DNA from: Canna indica
Taxonomy: Eukaryota; Streptophyta; Magnoliopsida; Zingiberales; Cannaceae
Reading direction: 5' to 3'
Assembly (NCBI GenBank): GCA_034359265.1
Contig: CP136891.1
Coordinates: 85,330,001-85,394,000 of the forward strand
DNA: 64,000 nucleotides
Shown here: positions 46,859 to 57,429 of the stretch, one piece after another
Layout: every line of letters begins with the position of its first letter
How positions within the stretch are numbered: position 1 is the first letter of the stretch
Notes under the pieces: generated by a model
Told to the model about the DNA's origin: nothing
The model's input: only the letters and a program-made list of their open reading frames with translations
Database searches by the model: none
Made by a program: the position numbers and the translations under genes

Positions 46859-47252
46859 TAGAGGTGGCAATGGGTCGTGCCCGGGGCTGGCCAAGGCTTG
46901 GACAGACCCATTGCCCTCCGGGTCGTACCTGGCACGGCCTAGTTTCTCAAATTAAGGGGCAGCCCAGCCCGGCACAGGGCCGGGTGTTAATTGTGTATGG
47001 GGTGCGCCGGACCTAGGTTGGCGCACGTCAGTCCGCCTACGCCAAACGGGCCAACACAGTCGCATGCAGTGCTGAGCACGGTACAAACGCCCAAAGGACG
47101 AGCGAGCCCAATTCGTCGGCAGTTCGGCACAAACGAGGCGGGGCCGGGGGTTAGGCACGGGCATAATCAGGTCGGATTAGGCACCGCCCCAATTAGGCCG
47201 ATTCAGACACGGTCCCAGTCGGGGCGGGCCCGGCCCAATATTGCCACCTCTA
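46859..47252. mobile_element. hAT-like MITE with perfect TAGAGGTGGCAAT inverted ends
   Basis: 394 bp, ends TAGAGGTGGCAAT and ATTGCCACCTCTA exactly complementary, with GC-rich GGCCCGG-type subterminal motifs as in the element at 17763. Flanks (AACACTTT and GTCGCTTT) show only a partial duplication. Confidence 0.75.
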
Positions 47253-48113
47253 GGGTCGCTTTACCGCCAAGCACCTCCAAGGTTACAAATTCTATCGCAA
47301 GAACATGCTTGTAACTCATACCCACCACATACCATATGAGGGACAAAACTTTATTTGGATAAACTCGATCGTTATCTATTTATTCAGTTAAAATGATGTT
47401 TATACTTCGCCCGACTAATTCGATGACCGAAAAAACGCCGACAAAGATCTCCATTCGGAATCTTTTTGCAGCTAAAAGGCCAAAAGTTGACTTCAATCCA
47501 TTTCATTTTCATCAAACCACATATCCAAACTTTCTTTCTCCCTCTCACGAAAAAGAAGACTCGGTATACGTAGTCGCTAACAGTAACTCATATATATATC
47601 ACAAAGCATTCAGCTCATCAGCTGACACTGAGACTATTTGGATCCTGTCATCCGAGGCAGCTAGTAGTGACAAATCTCGGCTCCACTGGATTTGAACAGC
47701 GTCGTCTTCCGGAGATGCCTCGGAGCAGGGCGTCGCTGCCCAATCACCGCCTGCCGACAGCGTCGCCTGTCGAAATACAACTCGGTGCGGCATTTTCGCA
47801 AACATCTTCCACGCAAGAAATGCCCGATCACATGGCCGCGCACATCAGAACAGCGAAGGAATTGACGCGCTGGGAGACAACATATAGCACGCAGAAATGA
47901 TCGACGCGCGGAGCCCACGCGGTCGATGCAATCGCTGCATGCTCGTAGGCCAACATGCACGGAACAGCGTAGAAGCTGGACAGCTTCGTGTGGTTTGGTG
48001 TTGTCTTATATAAGCTTATCTGCTTCCACCAGTAGTCATTGTCTTAATCACTGCAAAATTTTGAAGGGAAAGGCTGGTGTTGGAAGACCTCCTCCAAGTC
48101 TATTTTACTGTTA
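47253..48113. other. Gene-free stretch
   Basis: Short ORFs on both strands around 47393-47960 overlap one another and show no domain. TATATAAGCTTATC at about 48006 is TATA-like but no gene follows it. Confidence 0.4.
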
Positions 48114-48996
48114 GGTGACGTTTGGTGCATTGCCAAATAGATTATCATGCATTCTATATTATCATCAACCAAGATAACATTTTTTAGATTATCAGTAATA
48201 TCACGTTGTAGTGTTTGGTACGTATAGATAATCTTACTAGTTATCAATATTATCATGTTTGGTACGACAATAAGATTATCGAGAAAATAATATTACTTTG
48301 TGACCTACGACACCCCATCGCCGGCTACCGATCGATGACACCCCATATTGTCATGTTTGCAACCTGTGACACCCAGTAGCCAGCTATCGGTGACACCCTA
48401 TTGCCGGCTATCGGCGACACCCCATCTTCGGCGACCGACAAGACCCTGTCGTTGCGATCGATCATCGACCAATGACACCCAATCTGATCTGATCACCGAT
48501 GAATGACGACACCCCGTCATTGACTATTGGGGGCATTGTCGGCCGACCATCGAAGATGCCCCATTATATTAGATAATTTAAATTTTATTATTGAAGAATC
48601 AAACGTTATATTATGAAGCGTGACAAGGGCGAAGGAAAAGAAGGGAGCTGAATCAGAGAGGAGATGAGGTTGAAGAAGAAGAGAAGATGTGGATTGAGGC
48701 GAAAGAGACAATGTTAAAGAATAAGAGGAGAAGGGGGTTGCTACGAAAAAAAAAAAAAAAAGGCACACCGAGATGAAATGTATTTTTGTTAAAAAATAGA
48801 AAATAAGACCCTCACTTTACTGGTAATATACTTAGACATATTTTTCATGGTGACTATCTAAGTTGCTAATTTGGTAAAAATATTGATTATCAAGACAATA
48901 TGGTTCATTCTTAATCTGGTTTGACCAAACATATCAATATAGTAGGCTCAAATAATTAATTTAACTCGGATAGATTACTTTGTATCAGACGTCACC
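48114..48996. mobile_element. MITE-like element with GGTGACGTTTGG ends
   Basis: Ends GGTGACGTTTGG and CAGACGTCACC are inverted; TTA precedes the left end and TTC follows the right. Subterminal zones carry many GATTATC/GATAATC motifs. Shares ends and motif pattern with 51014-51573. Inside are degenerate repeats at 48303-48530. Class (Harbinger-like) is inferred from ends only. Confidence 0.5.
48303..48530. repeat. Degenerate minisatellite, GACACCCCATCGCCGG type
   Basis: Roughly seven imperfect units of about 30 bp built around GACACCC...CCGGCTA(C/T)CG. Confidence 0.55.
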
Positions 48997-49587
48997 TTCG
49001 TTCATGACAGTATATAAAACATCATGGACATTCTAGTGAAATAGATCCAATCAGTCCGCTCACAAGCAAACAGTAACAAAGCCAGCAGAATGAGATTGCT
49101 TCAGTTAAATGAGGAAGTAAATGTTCATGATACACTTCACTGATTCACTCCATAGGTTAAAATTACAAGAAATGACAAGAAAGGAAGCGACCTTCAGGCC
49201 CTAATGATCCAATTTGCCAACTCAAACTGCTCCCGTCACTTCGCACTCAGCATTAAATGCATGGAAAATGCCAAACACGAGACACCCCAACTAGCCTTGT
49301 CTCTTATCTTACCTCAGAACATGGGACCAAATCCTCATTTTATTACATGCTGCTTACTTCCATCTTGCCCCCAGACATGTTATGATTGCAACGTGAACCG
49401 GTTCTTGGATCAATTGCACTGCCCAATTGCAGGTTCAAACCGGTCCGATCAACTCAATTTACATACTGAATCGGGTTGATTTTTAGTATTAACCCGAACC
49501 GGTTCAATCGTTTTCTAGTCACTGCTGACGTGTCATGTCTTCTTCCGTCTCTCTACGTTATCATGTTTATAATCTTCATGAGGGCTT

Positions 49588-49594
49588 TATATAC
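49588..49594 (+). promoter_or_regulatory. TATA-like element upstream of the DUF1677 gene
   Basis: TTATATA in GGGCTTTATATACG, about 65-70 bp upstream of the ATG. Confidence 0.5.
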
Positions 49595-49657
49595 GTACCC
49601 CACTAGAGATCAGACATTCGCAACCTCTCTCTCTCTCGTCGAAGTAATTAATGAGTA

Positions 49658-50023
49658 ATGGAGATCGAGCTGGCCAAGTGCGAGTGCTGCGGGCTGCGGG
49701 AGGACTGCACGAGGGACTACATCAGCAGCGTGAAGGCGGACTTCGAGGAGAAGTGGTTCTGCGGTCTGTGCTCGGAGGCGGTGAGGTACGAGCTCAGTAG
49801 GGGGAGGATGAGGAAGAAGGAGCAGGGCGTCGAGGAGGCCATCAGAGCCCACATGTCCTTCTGCAGGAAGACCGCCAAGTCGAACCCGGCCTTCCACGTG
49901 GCCGACGGCATGCGGCAGATGCTTCGCCGGAGGTCGGGCGACTTCCAGAAGCCGCCGCCGGGCGCGGCGGTGGCGAAGAAGTTCGGGAGGATGGCGAGCT
50001 CGACGCAGGTGGCCGGGGGATGA
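49658..50023 (+). CDS. DUF1677 family protein
   Basis: Intronless, GC-rich, 121 residues. The N-terminal part has the family pattern CECCGLREDCT...YI...WFCGLCSEAVRYEL, with Cys residues spaced like a small zinc-binding module, then KEQGVEEAIRAHMSFC and a basic C-terminus. DUF1677 proteins are plant-specific; their biochemical role is unknown to me. The first ATG of the frame is followed at once by the conserved block, so the start is secure. A TATA-like box lies 65-70 bp upstream. Confidence 0.9.
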   Translation: MEIELAKCECCGLREDCTRDYISSVKADFEEKWFCGLCSEAVRYELSRGRMRKKEQGVEEAIRAHMSFCRKTAKSNPAFHVADGMRQMLRRRSGDFQKPPPGAAVAKKFGRMASSTQVAGG

Positions 50024-50383
50024 GTCGTCCCTCTCCTTCTTCTGATCAGCTTATTAATTGGGAGTGGTATTTAATTATTAGATCGAATAATTAATAGCAG
50101 CTGCTTTAATTAGTATTCTTCTTGAGAGAGTTAATTTTGCTGTATATTTCTGCTGCTGTTTATGCCGTGTACAGAGGATTTGATTTCAGCCATTAATTAG
50201 ATCTTTGAGGGCTTCGATATCTTAATATAACTTTGCTTATAGCATGAAGCATTTATCTGTGAATTTTTGTTTTTTTTGGAGAAATATTGAGGGTTCAGCC
50301 CTCAGATTTATTTAATAAATTAAAAAAATGGAAGTAGAATAAAATTTAAGTGAGTCTGAGCACTTGGTTTGCAGACCATATTC

Positions 50384-50615
50384 ATTGCTTCTAAGAACGA
50401 GCAAAGACAGAATCATAGGAGCTGTTTTCTACGAAAGACAGAACTATGACTATATAGGTTTGAATCTTAGACTTCTATAAAATATACTAGATGTTTAGCT
50501 ATTGCTTCTAAGAACGAGCAAAGACAGAATCATAGGAGCTGTTTTCTACGAAAGACAACTATGACTATATAGGTTTGAATCTTAGACTTCTATAAAATAT
50601 ACTAGATGTTTAGCT
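50384..50615. repeat. Near-perfect 117-bp tandem duplication
   Basis: Units 50384-50500 and 50501-50615 are identical except for a 2-bp deletion in the second (CAGAACTATG against CAACTATG). Non-coding. Confidence 0.95.
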
Positions 50616-51013
50616 ATTCACAGTTGGCCTATAAGCGAAAGTACTTTTTTTTTACCGGTTTAAAAAATGACTTTATAACACAGTCATTATAAAGCGTAAA
50701 CGTAATAATATACGTACAAGGCGTATTCCAAAACGTACAAAGACGTGAAAAAGACGCACAAAACGCTACGATTAGGGATTGAGCCCAAGACTTAGGCAAC
50801 ATACCTAAATGCTACTTGCATATACAAATGACACCAATATAAATTTAATTATTATATGGGGAGAATAGAGGGGGAGTGAGAACGAGAGTAATATGGTAGT
50901 TTTATATAAGAAAAAAGCAACTTTTTTTTTAGCGCCGATTGTTTCATTTGTTGATCAAATAATGGAAAAAAAAAATCTTAATTCATAGGAAGCATAACTT
51001 CCTACACCACTTA

Positions 51014-51573
51014 GGAACGTTTGGCACATTATCGCTTAAGATTATTGGGAATCTAGATTAATTATCACCAAGATAAATTATCACTTTTAAAATTATTGAT
51101 AATGTTACATTACCATGTTTGCATGTATTGGTAATCTAGCTAGTAATCCATATTACCTTGTTTAGTATAAAAAAATTACTAAGAAACTTATATCTTTAAC
51201 TAAAATACTCTCAAATAAAAAAAAAATAGGAATTACCAATTTACTATGAGATAATTAAGGCAAATGAGATGATACAATAATTTTTTTCTATGTCAATAGC
51301 TAGAGGGTATTTTAATTAGGGGTATTTTTATCAAAAATAAAAAAAATAATATTATCATCTTACTGGTAATCCACATAGTCACTCCCTTCTTTGATAATGT
51401 GGATTACCACTTGAGTGTTAATGTAAATTACTATGGACATCCAGATTATCAGTAATATATTTCAGCCAAATACGATAATCTGATTGGGCTCATGTAATTT
51501 TAATTAAGATTATCAATGATTCATTTAGATTATCTCATACTAAACACTCTCTTATCGTCAACCAAATGGCACC
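51014..51573. mobile_element. MITE-like element related to 48114-48996
   Basis: Left end GGAACGTTTGGCACATTATC and right end CCAAATGGCACC are imperfectly inverted; TTA precedes the left end. Subterminal GATTATC-type motifs and a shared GGGCTCATGTAATT/GGCTCAAATAATT region link it to the element 2 kb upstream. Confidence 0.5.
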
Positions 51574-52878
51574 ATAGATTCATGATCTTCGACAAAATTG
51601 AAACAAAACTTGATGAGAATATTTTAGTAATTTAAAAATTAACTAAAAACGTATGAAGCTATATATATATATATAATGAGGATTGTAATTAACCTTCAAT
51701 GTGAATCCTTTATTCTGAACAGCTATATATAGAATATATATGGGATAATTAAAATTTTAAACAACAAATATATACTTCAAAATTCTGATATTAAACAAGA
51801 TGATGGCTCATATTTTGAGTTATTTAAAATTAAGAAGCATACATGTACAGATCATAAAAGTCCATATAGAGTTTTTTCATATTAGTATATATATTACCAG
51901 TTAAATTAAATCATATATAGGCATACATGATAAAAGTATTAATTAAAAGTACAGAATGGTTCATTTCGATGGATTATCGTAGTGACAAATATATGAGAAG
52001 GGAGTCTTTAACTTTATTCAGCTTGTTGGTAAACAAAAAAACAAAAACAAAAAACTTTAATTCAGCTTGTTGGGTGCTGACTCAATTTGAGTCCGAACTC
52101 AATTCTAATTGAACCCAAATCGAAGTTAATTTCATCGAGATATGATTTGACCAAATTATGAGTTTATTTTTTATTTGCGGTCAACATATTCTTCTGGGGG
52201 GGGGGGGCATTGTTTGTGTAACCCAAATTGAGAAATTAATAACAACATCTTCAATAAGTGATTTATCACTGATTTTGAATATGTCGTTACCGTTATCTTC
52301 TCCTCCTCGAGCCGAATCAAATAGACCCATCAATTTTAAATTTTGACAGATTAATCACCGGGAAATTCTTCTCCAAAATTCTAGTTGTCTTCTTCGCGCG
52401 ATATATACATGGTCCTCCTCTCCATGAGCCGCATCAGATGCGCTCAGCCGAGAATCTCGACAGCATCTATCTTCTTCGGCTTTTATATTTATCTCGACAG
52501 AACAACTCAATCATCGGCTCCATGACTCGAAAAATCAAAGCATCCTTCTGCAAGATCAAACGTTATCTTCATCGGACAATACTATTTTCTCAATACTAGT
52601 TTCGGATTTAGTTTTTTTGTTTCTTTTTGTCGATCATGCAAAAAATTCTTATAATTTACTAACATTTCCTAACATTGCTCCATCTCACCCTGGCATTAAT
52701 AGAAATCCCTCCAATCAAGAAGAGGAAGCAGTATGTTGTACTCCTTCCTATTTGTCCTACAAAATTATGGCTTATATATAATCGTATATCAAGATAAGTT
52801 TCTAGTTAAGCTCGAGGGAATCAACAAAATAATTAACATGCACCATCTGTGACTGCAAAACCAGTTCCCCCAAATTAC
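51574..52878. other. AT-rich spacer, no gene
   Basis: No supported gene. A run of 13 or so G at about 52195-52207 and several TATATA tracts. Confidence 0.45.
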
Positions 52879-52971
52879 CATGCAACACCAGTTTCAGTCT
52901 CAAGCCCGCCACGTGTTCAGTATTGCAACAACTGTCGACACCTCAACTCATCTCCTTCTCCACTCCATGCA
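52879..52971 (+). promoter_or_regulatory. ABRE/G-box and RY motifs upstream of the LEA gene
   Basis: GCCACGTGTTC with the G-box CACGTG at 52910-52915, and RY-type CATGCA at 52879-52884 and 52966-52971, all within 165 bp of the ATG. ABRE plus RY is the known seed-maturation combination (bZIP and B3 factors). The motifs are seen; their use is inferred and fits the product. Confidence 0.6.
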
Positions 52972-53043
52972 CGGTACGTAGCATTTAAGCTCTTCACCGT
53001 TCTACCTCTGCCTCATTGCAAAGCCAACACAAGCTGGAGAATC

Positions 53044-53793
53044 ATGAGCCAAGAACAGCCGCGAATAAGAGCTTCGGCCCAGCGCTTGGGGCCCGGCGAC
53101 GTGTACCCGGCATCCGGGAACCCCGCCGCCCGCGCCCAGCGCGATGACGCCCTCGCCGCCCGCCACGACGCCGGCGACCGTGGCCTCGTCGTCCTCGAGA
53201 CGGGCCTCCCCGGCCAACGCCTATTCACCGCCGTCTCCGGTGACCAAGTGAAGAATTAACCACTTAAGTTCACTTCTCTTTGTTAGATATTTAGATATTT
53301 ATGTGGATGAAATATAGCCGGAGTTGACGAAGGTTTTGGTTTCCAGACAGTGGCGCAGTTCTCGGTGACGGAGCCGTCGGAGGAGATCAAGGGAACGGGC
53401 GACGCCGTGACGATCGGCGAGGCGCTGGAGGCGGCTGGGATGACGGCCGGGGACAAGCCGGTGGACCGAGCCGACGCCGCGGCGGTGCAGGCGGCGGAGG
53501 CGAGGGCTACGGGGCGCGGGGGCCCGGCTCCGGGAGGCCTCGGGTCGGTGGCGCAGTCGGCGGCCGACGCGAACGCCCGGGTGACGGACAAGGAGCAACG
53601 GGCGAAGCTGGGGGATGTGCTCGCGGGCGCCGCCGCGCGGCTCCCAGCGGATAAGGCGGCGACGAGGGAGGACGCGGAGCGGGTGAGGAAGGCGGAGGAG
53701 AGGAACTACCGGGAGGCGGGCGATGAGGAAGAGGGCGGCGTTGCGGCGGCTGTTGCAGCGGCCTCCAGTATCAATGCGGCGAAGACCAAGTAG
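53044..53793 (+). CDS. Seed maturation protein (SMP domain), LEA D-34 family
   Basis: Late embryogenesis abundant protein thought to protect cells in desiccation. Two exons, 53044-53247 and 53347-53793, joined in frame to 216 residues. The start MSQEQPR is the usual one of the family. The C-terminal exon holds two SMP repeats: ITIGEALEA-type (here VTIGEALEAAGMTAGDKPVD, then AAAVQAAEARATG) and SAADANARV followed by KLGDVLAGAAARLPADKAATREDAERV. The first exon is shorter than usual: the first SMP repeat is cut down and an Arg-rich stretch takes its place. Very GC-rich. ABRE and RY motifs upstream fit seed expression. Confidence 0.88.
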
Positions 53794-55114
53794 GGCGAGA
53801 GGGTTGTAGACTTGTAGTTGAAAATATCCCTTGTAGTTGGCATGCATGTCTATATGTGTGAAAAATAAATAAATGGAAGGGGCGTTTTGTAAACTTAAGT
53901 AATTGAGATCTTATTCCTGACTATTTATCGCTACACAGTTTAATATATTGTCAAAAGGATCGATTACTTTGACAAAAAAAAAGGATCGATTACGAAATCT
54001 CTAACATATTTAGCCTCATATTCATTATAATTTTAAGGGAAAATAATTAAAATATAATACGTAGTTTTACGGGTTTTTTTACATTTTTTTCTTAATTATA
54101 GCATGTATTTTTTCTCAATTTCTATATATATTAAAATATTTGTGTCAATTCTAGCCTGACTTATCGTGCTAGCCCATTGAATTGATTAAAATTGTTAATT
54201 ATAAAAAAATATCATGTTGGGCTAGGTGGTGTAAGTTTGGTTCGGCTTGATAGTTCGATAAAAAAATTAGTAATCGTCGAAAATATTGGACTATAAGGCT
54301 CGATAATTAACTTGCTTCGAATCGACTCGATAGTTCGATAATGGGTTTCAATAGTCCGATTCTAATGTATGGATGTAGGTCCAATAATGAGTTGGGGACG
54401 ATCCACTACTATTTGTGTGGTATCGAATCGAAGGTCTCGAGCCTGAACTTTTATCGGGTCGAGCCGAACATGATTTTTGTTTAGGCTGAGTCGGTCTAAC
54501 TCGATATCTTCGACCGAGTACGAATTATCGAGTCTACACACACGATTAGGTCAGATTTGGAGGGAAAATCGGCCCGAACAAACTTGACTCAACCTGCCCA
54601 AGTAATCGAGTCGAGTCGGGTTCATTTTTTTAACCTTCAAATTCAACCTATCCTAGATCGGGTTGGGTCGAGAAGTCGAGTTTATCTATTTAACAATTAT
54701 GAATATAAAAAATATTAAAATGTGTCTCAATAAGATGCTGGCTGTATGTCTCGAGAAGACGCGATCCGCATCTCAGGTCATCGGATTCTAAATATCAAAA
54801 TCTGAGTTTGATTAAATTGAAATTAATCTAGTTCGATTATCCAACTCAATAAACATCAGGTCCTATATTTATGTACTACATATATTCAAATAAAACAAAT
54901 AAATATAATGCCCTCAACATCCTTATACGTGCTCTTAAAATTAGTTGTTTTTTTTGGGTTAAAAAGAAGGTTTATTAGCAATTTGTTCGGATCTCACTTC
55001 AGTTTCTCTTTCATCGTGTAAACCCTAAGCACATTCTTTTTCCATCTCTCACCTAAATCTTAGAGTTCTTCTTTCCCTAATTGTGTGTGAGTTTAAAAGA
55101 GAGAATCGTAGGAA
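53794..55114. other. Gene-free stretch with TCGATA/TCGAG-rich DNA
   Basis: From about 54230 to 54700 the DNA has many CTCGAT(A) and GGTCGAG motifs, as in hAT-type subterminal zones, but I could not find clear ends. Nothing else supported. Confidence 0.4.
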
Positions 55115-55273
55115 ATGGCAAGCTTAGTTGAGAGGCTTCGGATTAGACCAGAAAAGAGGCCTCTGTATGATGTCGATAACTCTTCAGATGATGGAGAGGA
55201 CAAAGTCATTATTGTTTATAGAAGACGCAAAACCGAAAAGAAAGAGGACAAGAAGACACAAAGAAACGATGGG
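55115..55273 (+). pseudogene. Orphan first exon similar to PICKLE exon 1
   Basis: ATG at 55115 opens MASLVERLRIRPEKRPLYD..., which matches the first exon of PICKLE at 61189 (SLVERLR, KRPLY, then acidic SDD residues and a Lys/Glu stretch), 53 codons against 51. It ends at GGG|GTAAGT, a good donor in the same place and phase as PICKLE exon 1. No second exon with a PHD finger or chromodomain follows before 61 kb. So it is a 5' fragment of a duplicated CHD3 gene. A frame with Lys-rich KNKEGNKKKKEKKE follows at about 55520 but the acceptor there leads into a stop. An AAACCCTAA telo-box at 55020-55028 suggests the 5' flank was also retained. Confidence 0.75.
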
Positions 55274-55773
55274 GTAAGTATTTTTTTTATGCTTCTACTC
55301 AAGAATGATTAATTTTAGAAATTCGAGTAAGAAATTGTGATATTTGGAACATGATTTCTTTGCTTTATCGATGTTAATTTTGATTCATTTGATCTTAGAA
55401 ACATGATATTCTGGTAGTTTTGATTAGTTTTGGTGCACAATTGAATGCTTGTTCTGTTTGATAAATTGTAGTTTAATTACTATGAATTCCATGTTAGTGT
55501 TAGCATTAGGTTTCAGTAAAGAACAAGGAAGGAAATAAGAAGAAGAAAGAAAAGAAGGAGATAGTGAGAAAGGATAAAAAAGAGTTAAATTGGTTTAAAT
55601 CCCTCCCATTAAGAATGATCTTTTACCAGTTTCTGGGAGAGACTTTGACTTTGGGGCTTTTAACTTTTATCTGGTTCTCTAAAGTTTCACCATTTCTCAA
55701 TTGTGATATTGGCATTTCCATTTTACCGATTACATTAATCACAATCTTTGTTAAATTGTTATTCACTAAGTGC

Positions 55774-55974
55774 TTGTTTTCTTCGTAGGATTAAAAAAGA
55801 TATGATAAGATATAGATTTGAATTCATTATTTGTTCAGTGCATTGACTAAATAAGAATAAAATTAAAATAATATAAAAATAATATTCGATGTATACCGAA
55901 TTTAAAAGATTTATATACAATCCTCTCTCATTTATTATCCAATCATATTCTATCATGTCCAATGAAGCAAACAT
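55774..55974. mobile_element. MITE with TGTTTGCTTCAT-type ends, first of a tandem pair
   Basis: Left end TTGTTTTCTTCGTAGGATT and right end CCAATGAAGCAAACAT are inverted; AT-rich body as in 6306-6510. Followed at once by a second copy. Confidence 0.55.
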
Positions 55975-55978
55975 ATCA

Positions 55979-56175
55979 TAAGTGTTTATTTGCTTCATAG
56001 GATTAAGGGAGATAGAATAAGATATAATTTTGAATCCATTATTTGTTGAGTGCATTGATTAGAAAAGTATAGGATTATAATAATATAAAATTAATATGAT
56101 ATCCGATGTACATCGAATTTAAAAAATTCATATTCAATCATATCATATCCTATCCAATGAAGTAAACAACCATAA
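55979..56175. mobile_element. MITE with TGTTTGCTTCAT-type ends, second of a tandem pair
   Basis: Left end TGTTTATTTGCTTCATAGGATT, right end ATCCAATGAAGTAAACA. Internal sequence aligns with the preceding copy (ATCCGATGTACATCGAATTT against ATTCGATGTATACCGAATTT). Confidence 0.55.
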
Positions 56176-56984
56176 GATCTTATTTGATTGACATAACTTC
56201 ATTCAGAAAATAGATAAAATATATCTTATTTAATTGAAGAAGTACAACTTTCTATAGTGTACTTATTAAGGGACACTTCCAACATTGTATTTGAAAGAAG
56301 AAGATAATTTTATCATTGCATTTGTAATTAATATTATTTTATAGTTTATGTTGTCAATGTTAATTATGATATTAGATAATTCAAGGGCTCTTCACCTATT
56401 TATTATATTTCGATTTATTTATGAGATAAAAATATGTAATTTTTTCATATTACACTAATATTTTTTCCATAATATATTAAAAAATTAATTTGTAATTAAA
56501 ATTTAATTTTCAATATATATGTTAGAATATTAATTTATAAAAAATTATGAAATGGTCATTTGATGTGTACTTATTAGTAAGTACTCGTGTTAACCAAATA
56601 TTTTTATGAATTAATTTTTTATCAATCAAATATTTTTTTTAAAACGGGGAATACTTGCAATAAGTTAGTTAATGTGAAATGCAATTTTTTTTAGAAATTT
56701 ACTTCTTATCTCAACCAAACCAAACGAGATCTAAATATCAAATTCTGATTCGAGTAATTTGCTCAAAGCAATAAGTTATTTTTTTAAGCTATTAGTTCAG
56801 TTATCACAATTTTGAAAAAATAGAACTCCCAAATTGAATAGATATATTTTGCCTATATTATTAATTAAATATGTAATGATTTCTTTATATATTTTTTAGT
56901 TTTTTTATTAAATAAAAATTGATATTATTTAATATAGTTCAAATTTTGAGTTTCTTTAATGATTTTTAATTTATTTTGACAGTC
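56176..56984. other. Very AT-rich spacer
   Basis: No gene or clear element ends seen. Confidence 0.4.
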
Positions 56985-57428
56985 GTATTTTGTAGAAAAC
57001 CAAAAACTCAAAATCAAACTAATATCTTTTGCCATTTAATTGTTTTTAATATGCTGTTTTTTATTTTTTTGTTTAGATCCAAGTTTCTCGTTTGAAATAA
57101 AATAATCCACAATATCTAAATGAATAAAATATACATATAATAGCATATATTAATGATATAATTATAATTTAATAACTATATACACATTATTTATATATTA
57201 TATTGATTATTATGACTATTATTTTTTGCATTTTACTATTTATTATATACCAAGACTTTCAGTTTTATTACCCTTAATTTTGGATACATAATTGTGTAAA
57301 AAGTATAGTTGAGTGTTATATACTATACAAATTATTCCTTTTATCATGTTATATTATGAATGTATCAAGTGCAACCGTAATATGTCAATACTATATTTTC
57401 AATAAATTTAATACTATACTAAACAAGT
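56985..57428. repeat. Direct repeat, left copy, flanking the gypsy fragment
   Basis: Aligns with 60050-60542: shared TTTGTAGAAAACC, AATCAAACTAATAT, TATTAATGATATAAT, TTATGACTATTATTTTT, TTTTATTACCCTTAATTTT and CAATAAATTTAATACTATACTAAA. Non-coding, about 440 bp. Confidence 0.75.
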
Positions 57429-57429
57429 A

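Noticed and set aside
47393..47960. Small ORFs (100, 99, 77, 68 codons) as a possible gene
   Set aside because: They overlap on both strands, share no domain I know, and lack paired splice sites that would lengthen them.
53283..53847. Minus-strand ORFs of 102 and 182 codons opposite the LEA gene
   Set aside because: Antisense shadows of a GC-rich, stop-poor coding exon.
55500..55790. Lys-rich frame after the orphan PICKLE exon as its second exon
   Set aside because: The nearest acceptor (TTTCAG before 55518) leads straight into TAA, and the sequence does not resemble the PHD-finger exon.
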